Shown: piece after piece, positions 42,029 to 50,680 of the stretch
Layout: each line of letters begins with the position of its first letter
Position numbering within the stretch: position 1 is the first letter of the stretch
Assembly (NCBI RefSeq): GCF_900129855.1
Contig: NZ_LT670819.1
Location: 9,176,001-9,240,000, forward strand
Direction: 5' to 3'
Length of the DNA stretch: 64,000 nt
From: Streptomyces sp. 3214.6
GTDB lineage: Bacteria > Actinomycetota > Actinomycetes > Streptomycetales > Streptomycetaceae
Made by a program: the position numbers and the translations under genes
Notes under the pieces: model-generated
The model's database searches: none
The model's input: only the letters and a program-made list of their open reading frames with translations
Told to the model about the DNA's origin: nothing

Positions 42029-42997
42029 ATGGACCGTCGGGCGCCTCTCGTCCCCCTCAGGTACATCACTCTCCCCGGTCACGGCCCCGAAGACGTCGTC
42101 GCCGACCCCAGAGGGCGGATCCTGACCGGGGTGTCGGACGGGAGGATCCTGCGCGTCGAGGGTCTTGAGGATCCGCCCACGGCCCGCGTCGAGCACATCG
42201 GCGAGATCGGCGGCCGCCCCCTCGGCCTCGAACTCCTCCCGGACGGCGACCTGTTGGTCTGCTGCGCCGACGGCGCCCTGCTGCGCGTCGACCCCGAGGG
42301 CGGTTCCGGCAACGTGCGGGTCCTGACCGAGTCGGCGGCGGGGGAGCGGCTGCGTTTCTGCAGCAATGTCGTCGCCCTGCCCGACGGAACCGTCTACTTC
42401 ACCGTCTCCAGCCAGGTCCACCCCTTGGCGGACTGGATGGGCGACCTCGTCGAACACACCGGCACCGGACGTCTGTTACGCCTCGCCCCCGGCGCCCGCG
42501 AGGCCGAAGTCGCCCTGGAGGGGCTGCAGTTCGCCAACGGCCTCGCGCGCAGCGCCGACGACTCCTTCCTGATCGTCGCCGAGACCGGCGCCCGCCGCCT
42601 CACCCGCTACTGGCTCACCGGCCCCCGGGCCGGACAGGCCGAGCCCCTCGTCGAGCACCTGCCGGGGTTCCCGGACAACCTGTGGCGCGGCGCGCCCGAC
42701 GGCCCCGTCTGGGTGGCGCTGGCCGGGCCGCGCGTCCCCCCGCTCGACCTTCTGCACCGGACCGGCCCCGCGGTCCGCAGGCGCGCCGCCCGGTTGGCCC
42801 TGAAAGCGCCGTACCGTCCCTCGGGGTGGGCCGGTGTGCTGGCGATCGACGACGAGGGCCGCATCCTGCACCACCTCACCCGCCGCCGCTCCGGATTCCG
42901 CATGGTCACGAGCGTCTGCGAGACCGGTGGCCGACTCGTCCTGGGCAGCCTCTGGGAGCGCGGCATCGCGGTCTGTGAGGCGCCCGTGCCCAAATGA
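42029..42997 (+). CDS. SMP-30/gluconolactonase/strictosidine-synthase-like beta-propeller protein
   Basis: 322 residues with repeated blade-like segments (GPEDVVADPRGRILTGVSDGRILRV; NVVALPDGTVYFTVSS; LQFANGLARSADDSFLIVAETGARRLTRYWL). This fits the six-bladed propeller of the SMP-30/strictosidine-synthase superfamily, whose members are lactonases or similar hydrolases. No signal peptide. It stands between the galactan locus and the fluoride-channel genes with a strong AAGGAAGG site before the ATG. Specific substrate unknown; a sugar lactone is conceivable given the neighbours. Confidence 0.8.
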   Translation: MDRRAPLVPLRYITLPGHGPEDVVADPRGRILTGVSDGRILRVEGLEDPPTARVEHIGEIGGRPLGLELLPDGDLLVCCADGALLRVDPEGGSGNVRVLTESAAGERLRFCSNVVALPDGTVYFTVSSQVHPLADWMGDLVEHTGTGRLLRLAPGAREAEVALEGLQFANGLARSADDSFLIVAETGARRLTRYWLTGPRAGQAEPLVEHLPGFPDNLWRGAPDGPVWVALAGPRVPPLDLLHRTGPAVRRRAARLALKAPYRPSGWAGVLAIDDEGRILHHLTRRRSGFRMVTSVCETGGRLVLGSLWERGIAVCEAPVPK

Positions 42998-43074
42998 GGC
43001 GGCGCTACGCTGGTGCCCGGCCGTGATCACCCCGACGAGGGGGATGGTCCCGGACCGGGCAGGAGACGTAGGAC

Positions 43075-43530
43075 ATGACAGCCCCGCAGGCCGAGAGCCT
43101 GCGCACCAGCGCATCGCGGCGCACCGCCGGGACGGGTCAGTTCCCGGTGGTCGCCGTCGTGGCGGTCGGCGGCGGCATCGGCGCCGCCGCCCGCTACGCG
43201 GCCTCCCTGTGGTGGCCCACCCCAACCGCCGGCTTCCCCTGGACCGTCTTCTGGGTGAACGTGATCGGCTGCGCGGTGATCGGCGTCTTCCTGGTCCTCG
43301 TCACCGAGGCCATGACCGCCCACCGGCTGGTGCGCCCGTTCTTCGGCACCGGCGTGCTCGGCGGCTTCACCACCTTCTCGACGTACGCCGTCGACCTCCA
43401 GAAGCTGTTCGACGGCGGCCGTCCCGGCACCGCCCTGGCCTACCTGGTGGGGACCCTGTGCGCGGCGCTCACGGCGGTGTGGCTCGCGGCCACGGCGACC
43501 CGCCGCACTCTGCAGTGGAGGCGACCATGA
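43075..43530 (+). CDS. crcB: Fluoride channel subunit CrcB/Fluc (first)
   Basis: 151 residues with four transmembrane helices after a ~22-residue N-terminal extension. Family signatures are GGGIGAAARY in helix 1, a WVNVIGCAVIG helix with the conserved Asn, and GGFTTFSTYAVD with the TTFST pore motif. CrcB dimers export fluoride passively. The gene pairs with a second crcB at 43952, so a heterodimer is likely. The stop overlaps the DUF190 start (ATGA). No fluoride riboswitch is convincingly present upstream. Confidence 0.92.
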   Translation: MTAPQAESLRTSASRRTAGTGQFPVVAVVAVGGGIGAAARYAASLWWPTPTAGFPWTVFWVNVIGCAVIGVFLVLVTEAMTAHRLVRPFFGTGVLGGFTTFSTYAVDLQKLFDGGRPGTALAYLVGTLCAALTAVWLAATATRRTLQWRRP

Positions 43531-43955
43531 CGAGACTCACCGGCAGCGCCCTGAGGCTGACCGTCTTCGTCGGCGAGAACGACACCTGGCACCGCAAGCC
43601 CCTCTACACGGAGATCGTGCACCGCGCCCACGCGGCCGGTCTCGCCGGGGCCAGCGTCTTCCGGGGCATCGAGGGCTTCGGGGCGTCTTCCCTCATCCAC
43701 ACCGCCCGGCTGCTCTCGCTCAGCGAGGACCTGCCGGTGGCGGTCGTCGTCGTGGACACCGAGGAACGGGTGCGGGCCTTCCTGCCCGAGCTCGACGAAC
43801 TGGTCACGGAGGGCATGGTCACCCTCGATCCGTGCGAGGTGATCAGGTACGTCGGCCGGGGCGAGAAGCAGGGCGGGAAACGGAGCCGGAGCCGGAGCCG
43901 GAGCCGGAGCGGGAATCCGGACGATTCGGGCACGGAGGGTAAGAAGTCGTTGTGA
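43527..43955 (+). CDS. DUF190 protein between the two crcB genes
   Basis: 142 residues. Residues ~5-112 form the DUF190 domain, a PII-like fold, with LTVFVGENDTWHRKPLYTEI and AGLAGASVFRGIEGFGASS. This domain is commonly encoded with crcB and is suspected to gate or sense for the channel, without proof. The C-terminus is unusual: a run of Ser-Arg repeats (SRSRSRSRSG) encoded by a GGAGCC-type hexanucleotide repeat at about 43881-43910, followed by an acidic then basic tail. It overlaps both neighbours by 4 bp. Confidence 0.88.
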   Translation: MTRLTGSALRLTVFVGENDTWHRKPLYTEIVHRAHAAGLAGASVFRGIEGFGASSLIHTARLLSLSEDLPVAVVVVDTEERVRAFLPELDELVTEGMVTLDPCEVIRYVGRGEKQGGKRSRSRSRSRSGNPDDSGTEGKKSL

Positions 43956-44317
43956 ACTGGCTGGTCGTCGTCGCCGGCGGCATGATCGGCGCCCCGCTGC
44001 GCTATCTGACCGACCGCGCGGTGCAGTCCCGGCACGACTCCGTCTTCCCCTGGGGCACCTTCGTCGTCAACATGACCGGCTGCCTGATCCTCGGCACGCT
44101 GACCGGCGCCGCCGGTGTCGGCCCCGACCTGCGGTTGTTCCTGGGGACCGGGCTGTGCGGGGCCCTGACGACGTACTCGACGTTCTCGTACGAGACGCTA
44201 CGGCTCACCGAGACCGGCGCGGGCCTGTATGCCGCTGCCAACGCCGTCGCGAGCGTCGTCGTCGGCCTCGGGGCCGCGTTCGCCGGGGTGGCGATCGGCC
44301 AGTCGGTGTGGACATGA
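43952..44317 (+). CDS. crcB: Fluoride channel subunit CrcB/Fluc (second)
   Basis: 121 residues, a compact four-helix CrcB without extension: GGMIGAPLRYLTDRAVQ, FVVNMTGCLILG with the pore Asn, and GALTTYSTFSYE, which carries TTYST in place of TTFST. The GTG at 43952 overlaps the DUF190 stop (GTGA). Two different crcB genes in tandem usually encode an antiparallel heterodimer, with each subunit inserting in opposite orientation. Confidence 0.92.
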   Translation: MNWLVVVAGGMIGAPLRYLTDRAVQSRHDSVFPWGTFVVNMTGCLILGTLTGAAGVGPDLRLFLGTGLCGALTTYSTFSYETLRLTETGAGLYAAANAVASVVVGLGAAFAGVAIGQSVWT

Positions 44318-44411
44318 GCGGCTGCGCCGGCTGCGGGCCTGGTAGGACTGTGTACGACACCGGAGCGTCTACAACGCTGTCGACCGATTCGTCTCCTCAG
44401 AACTGGATTCC

Positions 44412-45248
44412 ATGAGCGCCATCTCCGTCGGCCAAGCCGTCGTCCTCGGAGCCGTCGAGGGAGTGACCGAGTTCCTCCCCGTCTCCTCGACCGGACATCT
44501 GAAGATCACCGAAGGCCTGATGCACATCCCGGTCGACGACGACGCCGTCGTCGGATTCTCGGCCGTGATCCAGGTCGGGGCGATCGCCGCCGTGCTCGTG
44601 TACTTCCGCAAGGACATCGTGCGGATCGTGTCGGCCTGGTTCCGGGGACTGCGCCACCGCGAGGAGCGACAGCACCACGACTACAAGTTCGCCTGGTGGG
44701 TGATCTACGCGACCATCCCGATCGTCGTCGTGGGCCTCGCCGCCAAACCGCTCATCGAGGGGCCGCTGGCCTCGCTGTGGGTGGTCGCGGGCTCGCTGAT
44801 CGTCGGCAGCGGCGTGATGTGGGCGGCGGACCAGATGGGCCGCCACAAGCGGGGTGAGGACGACACCTCGTTCAAGGACGCGATGCTGGTCGGCAGCTCC
44901 CAGATCCTCGCGCTGCTCTTCCCCGGCTTCTCCCGTTCCGGCGCCACCATGTCCACCGCGCTCATGCTCGACCTGGACCGGGTCGCCGCCACCCGGCTGT
45001 CCTTCTTCCTCGGCATCCCCGCCCTGACCGGCGCCGGAATCTACGAGCTGAAGGACGCCCTCGGCACCGGCGCGGGCGCCGCGCCCCTGGCCGTCGGCAC
45101 GGCCGTGTCATTCGTCGTCGCCTACGCCTCCATCGCCTGGCTGCTGAAGTTCGTCGCCAAGCACTCCTTCAACGCGTTCGTCGTCTACCGCATCGTCGTC
45201 GGCCTGGCCCTGTTCGGCCTGCTGGCCACCGGAGTCCTCGACAGCTGA
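44412..45248 (+). CDS. uppP: Undecaprenyl-diphosphatase UppP (BacA)
   Basis: 278 residues with about eight membrane helices. The active-site blocks are intact: EGVTEFLPVSSTGHL near residues 16-30 and PGFSRSGAT near residues 170-180. It dephosphorylates undecaprenyl diphosphate to recycle the lipid carrier of cell-wall synthesis and confers bacitracin tolerance. It is separated by ~94 bp from crcB and followed by a strong terminator, so it is probably a single-gene unit. Confidence 0.95.
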   Translation: MSAISVGQAVVLGAVEGVTEFLPVSSTGHLKITEGLMHIPVDDDAVVGFSAVIQVGAIAAVLVYFRKDIVRIVSAWFRGLRHREERQHHDYKFAWWVIYATIPIVVVGLAAKPLIEGPLASLWVVAGSLIVGSGVMWAADQMGRHKRGEDDTSFKDAMLVGSSQILALLFPGFSRSGATMSTALMLDLDRVAATRLSFFLGIPALTGAGIYELKDALGTGAGAAPLAVGTAVSFVVAYASIAWLLKFVAKHSFNAFVVYRIVVGLALFGLLATGVLDS

Positions 45249-45421
45249 GCCCCACCAACCAGCGGCCACCGGTGCTGACCAGCACCCACCGGCCGGCGAC
45301 TGCCGGCGTTGAGTGGCTGGCCCCCGGTTCTGGCCGGCCGGTGGCCAGCCGCTCTGAGTAGGTGTCGAGTGGTTCTGCGTGGGGGTCGTCGGCTCTGGGT
45401 AGTGCTCCGCGGCGAAAGCCC

Positions 45422-45471
45422 TTCAGGGGGCGGGAAATTGTCATTCAGGACTCCCGCCGCCTGAATTTTTT
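45422..45471 (+). terminator. Strong intrinsic terminator after uppP
   Basis: Stem arms 45422-45435 and 45452-45465 (14 bp, one mismatch), a 16-nt loop and six Ts (45466-45471). This is the most classical rho-independent terminator in the window. It ends just before the promoter of the GntR unit. Confidence 0.85.
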
Positions 45472-45484
45472 GTTTCCGGGTGTC

Positions 45485-45548
45485 TTGACAGCGGCCTTGG
45501 GCCACCCGGAGTATCACTCCCGTGAACCTGTCAGACAGCCAGACAGGT
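45485..45548 (+). promoter_or_regulatory. Promoter and FadR-type operator at the GntR start
   Basis: TTGACA at 45485-45490 is a good -35 box; an acceptable -10 (GAGTAT, 45509-45514) lies 18 bp on. This would start transcription almost at the GTG at 45522, giving a leaderless message. Inside the first codons is a nested dyad: CTGTCAGACAG (45528-45538) within ACCTGTC...GACAGGT (45526-45548). It resembles FadR-family operators and suggests autoregulation. Confidence 0.55.
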
Positions 45549-46253
45549 GGTCGGGGACCGCGGCGCGTCAGCGCGATGGAAGCGGTCCTCACCCACCTCC
45601 GCGGCGCCATCGAGCGCGGCGAGTACGCCATCGGCGACAAGCTTCCCTCCGAGGCCGAGCTCTGCCGCACCCTCGAGGTGTCCCGGCCCGTCCTGCGGGA
45701 GGCCCTGCGCGCCCTGCAGACCATGGGCCTGACGGTCGCCAAGACCGGCAAGGGCACCTTCGTGATCGCGAACACCGTCGAGGACCCCACCTTCGGCGAC
45801 TACGCGGCCAGCGACCTGCTCGAGGTGCGCCGCCACGTCGAGATCCCGGTCGCCGGGTACGCGGCGCTGCGCCGCACCCCGGAGAACCTGGACCACCTGG
45901 CCCATCTGCTCGACCGCATGGAGCGGGAGACGGACACCACCGCGTGGGTCGCGATGGACACCCTCTTCCACCTGGCCGTCGCCGAGGCCGCCCAGAACCC
46001 GGTGTTCCGCCGGGTCATCGAGGAGATCCGGGACGCACTGGCGCGTCAGTCGGCCTTCCTCAACGAGCTGGGCGGACGGCGCGAACAGTCCAACCGCGAG
46101 CACCGGGCGATCGTCGAGGCGCTGATCGACGGTTCCGAGCCCGACGCGGTGGAGGCGATGAGCCACCACCTCGACCGTGTCGAGACAACCCTCACCGACA
46201 TCGTGCGCGCCCCGCGCACGAACCCTCACCTGGAAGGCGGACCCGCGGCGTGA
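45522..46253 (+). CDS. GntR-family regulator, FadR/FCD subfamily
   Basis: 243 residues: a winged helix-turn-helix (about 18-85) with IGDKLPSEAELCRTLEVSRPVLREALRALQ, then an all-helical FCD effector domain (about 95-235) with a probable metal/ligand set (VRRHVEIPVA, DTLFHLAVAEA, NREHRAIVEAL). It begins an operon with an asparagine-type permease and an asparaginase, so it should sense asparagine, aspartate or a product. GTG 45522 is favoured because a promoter places the start site next to it; an ATG at 45576 is the alternative and would leave the dyad in the leader. Its stop overlaps the permease start (GTGA). Confidence 0.87.
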   Translation: MNLSDSQTGGRGPRRVSAMEAVLTHLRGAIERGEYAIGDKLPSEAELCRTLEVSRPVLREALRALQTMGLTVAKTGKGTFVIANTVEDPTFGDYAASDLLEVRRHVEIPVAGYAALRRTPENLDHLAHLLDRMERETDTTAWVAMDTLFHLAVAEAAQNPVFRRVIEEIRDALARQSAFLNELGGRREQSNREHRAIVEALIDGSEPDAVEAMSHHLDRVETTLTDIVRAPRTNPHLEGGPAA

Positions 46254-47689
46254 GCGACCAGCACCTCAAAGACGAGACGCGTACCTCCCCCCGTCACGTC
46301 GACGCCGGAGACGAGGGCTACAGCAAGTCGCTGAAGTCCCGTCACGTCAACATGATCGCCATCGGCGGCGCCATCGGCACCGGCCTCTTCCTGGGCGCCG
46401 GCGGCCGCCTCGCCGACGCCGGACCCTCCCTGTTCATCGCCTACGCGGTCTGCGGCGTCTTCGCCTTCCTCGTCGTGCGTGCCCTCGGTGAACTCGTCCT
46501 GTATCGCCCGTCCTCCGGCGCGTTCGTGTCCTACGCCCGCGAGTTCCTCGGCGAGAAGGGCGCGTACACGGCCGGCTGGATGTACTTCCTGAACTGGGCC
46601 ACCACCGGCATCGCGGACATCACCGCGGTCGCCACCTACACCCACTACTGGGGCATGTTCTCCGACATCCCGCAGTGGGTGATCGCGCTGATCGCCCTGG
46701 CCGTGGTGCTCACCGTGAACCTGATCTCGGTGAAGATCTTCGGCGAACTGGAGTTCTGGTTCGCCATCGTGAAGGTCAGCGCACTGGTGATCTTCATGTG
46801 CATCGGCATCTTCCTGCTGGTCACCCAGCACAAGGTCGACGGCACCACCCCCGGCCCGTCCCTGATCACCGACAACGGCGGCGTCTTCCCCAACGGCCTG
46901 CTGCCCATGCTGCTGATCATCCAGGGCGTCGTCTTCGCCTACGCCTCGGTCGAACTGGTCGGCGTCGCCGCCGGTGAGACCGAGAACCCCGAGAAGATCA
47001 TGCCGAAGGCGATCAACTCGATCATGTGGCGGGTCGGCCTGTTCTACGTCGGCTCGGTCGTCCTGCTGTCGATGCTGCTGCCGTGGAACAAGTACACGTC
47101 CGGCCAGAGCCCCTTCGTGACGGTCCTGTCCAACATAGGCATCCCGGCGGCGGGCGGCGTGATGAACCTGGTCGTGCTCACCGCGGCCATGTCCTCGCTC
47201 AACTCCGGCCTGTACTCCACCGGCCGTATCCTGCGCTCCATGGCGATGTCCGGCTCCGCCCCGAAGTTCACCTCGGTCATGAGCCGCAGCCAGGTCCCGT
47301 ACGGCGGCATTCTGCTCACGAGCGGTATCTGTGTCCTGGGTGTCGGCCTGAACTTCGTCGTCCCGGCGGACGCCTTCGAGATCGTCCTCAACTTCGCGGC
47401 GATCGGCATCCTCTCCACCTGGGGCATGATCATGATCTGTCACTTCCTCTTCTGGCAGAAGACCCAGAAGGGCGAGCTGACGCGCCCGAGCTACCGGCTC
47501 CCGGGCTCCCCGTGGACCGAACTCGTGACGCTGGTCTTCCTCGTCTCGGTCCTCGTCCTCATGTACGCCGACGGCGGCGCGGGCCGCACCACCGTGCTGT
47601 GTCTGCCGCTGATCGTCGCGGCGCTCGTCGCCGGCTGGTACGGCATCCGCCGCAACCTCGCGCGCACCGCGGCCAAGGCCGACGCGTGA
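46250..47689 (+). CDS. ansP: Amino-acid permease, L-asparagine permease type (AAT family)
   Basis: 479 residues with 12 helices. The N-terminal family signature reads KSLKSRHVNMIAIGGAIGTGLFLGAG, then ALGELVLYRPSSGAFVSYAREFLG. Later comes ELVGVAAGETENPEKIMPKAINS, typical of AAT-family asparagine/GABA permeases. It is a proton symporter importing an amino acid, most likely asparagine, given the asparaginase directly downstream. Both ends overlap neighbours by 4 bp. Confidence 0.87.
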   Translation: MSDQHLKDETRTSPRHVDAGDEGYSKSLKSRHVNMIAIGGAIGTGLFLGAGGRLADAGPSLFIAYAVCGVFAFLVVRALGELVLYRPSSGAFVSYAREFLGEKGAYTAGWMYFLNWATTGIADITAVATYTHYWGMFSDIPQWVIALIALAVVLTVNLISVKIFGELEFWFAIVKVSALVIFMCIGIFLLVTQHKVDGTTPGPSLITDNGGVFPNGLLPMLLIIQGVVFAYASVELVGVAAGETENPEKIMPKAINSIMWRVGLFYVGSVVLLSMLLPWNKYTSGQSPFVTVLSNIGIPAAGGVMNLVVLTAAMSSLNSGLYSTGRILRSMAMSGSAPKFTSVMSRSQVPYGGILLTSGICVLGVGLNFVVPADAFEIVLNFAAIGILSTWGMIMICHFLFWQKTQKGELTRPSYRLPGSPWTELVTLVFLVSVLVLMYADGGAGRTTVLCLPLIVAALVAGWYGIRRNLARTAAKADA

Positions 47690-48750
47690 GTCCCGCGCCG
47701 GCCCACGACAACCCACAAGTGATCCAGGCAGTGATGTACAGCAGTTCCCTCGCCCACGCCCCCGCGATCCGCGAACCCCTCCACGCCCCCGTCGCCCACC
47801 TCGTGCGCGGCGGCGTGACGGAGGGGATCCACTACGGCTCCGTCGTCGTCCTCGGCACGCGCGGTCAGGTCGACTTCCAGCTCGGCGACATCGAGGCCGC
47901 GTTCTACCCGCGCTCGGCGCTCAAGCCCGTCCAGGCCGTCGCCATGCTGCGGGCAGGCCTGCCGCTCGACGGCGAGCTGCTCTCGCTCGCCGCCGCCAGC
48001 CACTCCGGCGAGGAACGCCACCTCGCCGGCACCCGGCGGATCCTCGAGCTGGCGGGCGTCACGGAGGACGACCTGCGCAACGTCAAGGACATGCCGTACG
48101 ACCCGGCGGTCCGCGACGCGTGGACACGCGAGGGCCGCGAGCCCTCCCGGCTGGCGCAGAACTGCTCCGGCAAGCACGCGGCCATGCTGTACACCTGCAA
48201 GCTCAACGGCTGGTCCCTCGACGGCTACCTCGACCCGGAGCACCCGCTTCAGCAGGCGATCGCCGAGATCGTCGAGGACCTCACCGGGCAGCGGATCGCA
48301 CGGGTCACCGTCGACGGGTGCGGCGCCCCTCTCTTCTCCGTCTCCCTGCACGGCCTCGCCAGGGCCGCCGCCCGCATCACCACCTCGGCCCCGGACACTC
48401 CGGAGGCGCGGGTCGCGGACGCCATGCGCGACCACGCCGAGATGGCCTCGGGCGCGGGCCGGGACGTCGCCGCCCTGATGCGGGCCGTCCCCGGCCTGCT
48501 CGCCAAGGACGGCTTCGAGGGCGTCGAGGTCGCCGCGCTCCCGGACGGCCGCGCCGTCGCCGTCAAGATCTCCGACGGCGCGAACCGCGCCCGCGTCCCG
48601 GTGACGGCGGCCGCCCTCGCCCGCGCAGGCGTGGACCCCGCCCTCCTCACCGAGTTCGCGGGCGAACCCCTCCTCGGCGGCGGTGAACCGGTCGGCTGCG
48701 TCCACCCGGTACGCGCCCTCGACCTGCTCTCCGCACGCGCCTGCGCCTGA
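47686..48750 (+). CDS. L-asparaginase II family (Rhizobium-type)
   Basis: 354 residues of the PF06089 asparaginase II family, unrelated to the E. coli enzymes. Conserved stretches are AFYPRSALKPVQAVAML, SHSGEERHLAGTRRIL, QNCSGKHAAML and VDGCGAPLFS. It hydrolyses asparagine to aspartate and ammonia, supplying the aspartase encoded next. The GTG start overlaps the permease stop by 4 bp. An ATG 16 codons downstream (47734) would be the alternative start. Confidence 0.88.
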   Translation: MSPAPAHDNPQVIQAVMYSSSLAHAPAIREPLHAPVAHLVRGGVTEGIHYGSVVVLGTRGQVDFQLGDIEAAFYPRSALKPVQAVAMLRAGLPLDGELLSLAAASHSGEERHLAGTRRILELAGVTEDDLRNVKDMPYDPAVRDAWTREGREPSRLAQNCSGKHAAMLYTCKLNGWSLDGYLDPEHPLQQAIAEIVEDLTGQRIARVTVDGCGAPLFSVSLHGLARAAARITTSAPDTPEARVADAMRDHAEMASGAGRDVAALMRAVPGLLAKDGFEGVEVAALPDGRAVAVKISDGANRARVPVTAAALARAGVDPALLTEFAGEPLLGGGEPVGCVHPVRALDLLSARACA

Positions 48751-49218
48751 CCCGCACGGACCACCGATGGGGCTGCGCTGTTCGCCCGGGCGTCCGGCCG
48801 ACCGGACGGAGCCCCACGCCGGCCGCCCGGCGCGGCACGCCCCAGCGTTCATGGGCGTTTACGGGCCTAAGAGTGGCCCCGCGAAGCCGTCGCGGGAACA
48901 CCGCTCCGCCGCACGACCGGTGCGGCCGTCGCCTCTGCGGCACGGCTCAGGTGGCCGGTCGGTGCGCGGTGCCCGGCGCCGTCGAATCGGGTGCGTCGAA
49001 TCGGGTGCGGTCGCGGCGCGCGAGGTGCCCGGTGGGGCACCGGGCTTCGGCCGCCTCGCGAGGGCGGTCCCTGAACCACCGGTCCGGTCACCGCCGGACC
49101 GGTGTCCCGACCGGCTCGGGCGGGCGTCACCCCGTACCGCCCGAGCCGGCCCCACCCTCCAACCGTCCTCACTCTCCCGCTCCTCACTCACTCACCCTCA
49201 GAAAGAGGCCGCACCCTC
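48751..49218. promoter_or_regulatory. 468-bp leader region with three stacked hairpins upstream of aspartase
   Basis: No gene is supported. It contains a tandem 14-bp direct repeat (48981-48994 and 48995-49008) and three perfect hairpins. H1: GGTGCCC/GGGCACC, 49024-49041. H2: 10-bp stem with 6-nt loop, 49078-49103. H3: 13-bp stem with 13-nt loop, 49111-49149. H3 ends 69 bp before the aspartase ATG. They could be the end of the upstream operon, a leader control element, or both. Confidence 0.5.
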
Positions 49219-50631
49219 ATGACCGTCGCCGCCACCCGCAGTGAACACGATCTGCTCGGAGACCGGGACGTCCCCGCCGACGCGTACTGGGGTGTCCACA
49301 CCCTGCGCGCCACGGAGAACTTCCCCATCACCGGGACGCCGATCTCCGCCTACCCCCACCTCATCGACGCCCTCGCCGCCGTCAAGGAGGCCGCCGCGCT
49401 CGCCAACGAGGAGCTCGGTCTGCTGGCGTCGGACAAGGCGGCCGCCATCGTCGCCGCCTGCCGTGAGATCCGGGCCGGGAAGCTGCACGACCAGTTCGTC
49501 GTCGACGTCGTGCAGGGCGGTGCCGGGACCTCGACCAACATGAACGCCAACGAGGTCGTCGCCAACCGCGCGCTGGAGCTGCTCGGCCACGCCAAGGGGG
49601 AGTACCGGTACCTGCACCCCAACGAGGACGTCAACCTCGGGCAGTCCACCAACGACGTGTACCCGACCGCCGTCAAGGTCGCGACCGTGTTCGCCGTGCG
49701 CGGGCTGCTCAAGGCGATGGCCGTGCTCCAGGACGCCTTCGGCCGCAAGGCCGTGGAGTTCCGGGACGTGCTGAAGATGGGCCGTACTCAACTCCAGGAC
49801 GCGGTGCCGATGACCCTCGGCCAGGAGTTCTCGGCGTACGCCGTCATGCTCGACGAGGACCGCAGCCGCCTCGCCGAGGCCGTCGAGCTGATCCACGAGA
49901 TCAACCTCGGCGCCACCGCCATCGGGACGGGACTCAACGCCCCGGCCGGATACGCCGAGTCGGCCCGTCGTCACCTCGCCGAGATCACCGGGCTGCCCCT
50001 CGTCACCGCCGCGAACCTCGTCGAAGCCACCCAGGACTGCGGTGCGTTCGTCCAGATGTCGGGTGTGCTCAAGCGCGTCGCCGTCAAGCTCTCCAAGAGC
50101 TGCAACGACCTGCGGCTGCTGTCCTCCGGGCCGCGCGCGGGCCTCGGCGAGATCAACCTGCCGCCGGTGCAGGCGGGTTCGTCGATCATGCCCGGCAAGG
50201 TCAACCCGGTGATCCCCGAGGTCGTCAACCAGGTCGCCTTCGAGGTGATCGGCAACGACGTCACCATCACCATGGCCGCCGAGGCGGGACAGCTCCAGCT
50301 CAACGCCTTCGAGCCGATCATCCTGCACTCCCTGTCGGAGTCCATCACCCACCTGCGCGCCGCCTGCCTCACCCTCGCCGAGCGCTGCGTGAACGGCATC
50401 ACCGCCAACACCGAGGCGCTGCGCGCCAGCGTGGAGAACTCCATCGGCCTGGTCACCGCCCTCAACCCGCACATCGGGTACACGGCGGCCACCGACATCG
50501 CCAAGGAGGCCCTCGTCACCGGCCGCGGCGTCGCCGAACTCGTCCTGGAGAAGGGCCTGTTGCCCGCCGAGCGACTCGCCGATCTGCTGCGCCCCGAGGT
50601 CCTCGCCGGCAGCGGCTCGCCCCTCGTGTAA
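49219..50631 (+). CDS. aspA: Aspartate ammonia-lyase (aspartase)
   Basis: 470 residues of the fumarase/aspartase superfamily. Substrate-binding and catalytic blocks are present: GGAGTSTNMNANEV, NLGQSTNDVYPTA, LKMGRTQLQDAVP and the mobile SS loop GSSIMPGKVNPV, carrying the catalytic serine. It deaminates aspartate to fumarate and ammonia. Following asparaginase, it completes the path asparagine to fumarate. ATG 49219 with an AGAAAGAGG site was chosen; an upstream in-frame start at 49102 would run through hairpin H3 and is unlikely. Confidence 0.95.
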   Translation: MTVAATRSEHDLLGDRDVPADAYWGVHTLRATENFPITGTPISAYPHLIDALAAVKEAAALANEELGLLASDKAAAIVAACREIRAGKLHDQFVVDVVQGGAGTSTNMNANEVVANRALELLGHAKGEYRYLHPNEDVNLGQSTNDVYPTAVKVATVFAVRGLLKAMAVLQDAFGRKAVEFRDVLKMGRTQLQDAVPMTLGQEFSAYAVMLDEDRSRLAEAVELIHEINLGATAIGTGLNAPAGYAESARRHLAEITGLPLVTAANLVEATQDCGAFVQMSGVLKRVAVKLSKSCNDLRLLSSGPRAGLGEINLPPVQAGSSIMPGKVNPVIPEVVNQVAFEVIGNDVTITMAAEAGQLQLNAFEPIILHSLSESITHLRAACLTLAERCVNGITANTEALRASVENSIGLVTALNPHIGYTAATDIAKEALVTGRGVAELVLEKGLLPAERLADLLRPEVLAGSGSPLV

Positions 50632-50680
50632 CACCTTCTCGACCTGCGACGAAACGCGCCGGGACCGGCACGGAGGCACA

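Noticed and set aside
43000..43074. Possible fluoride riboswitch before the first crcB gene
   Set aside because: A GGGGGATGG stretch resembles its 5' part, but the conserved downstream CUGAUG...CUCCU part and the pairing that forms the pseudoknot could not be found.
45249..45421. Possible gene or element between uppP and the terminator
   Set aside because: Only short repeats of GGCC/GGTG type are present; no frame with a start, ribosome site or recognisable motif.
49102..49218. Upstream start for aspartase
   Set aside because: It would put a 13-bp hairpin inside the coding sequence and add a Pro/Arg-rich piece; the ATG at 49219 has a ribosome site and the family N-terminus.
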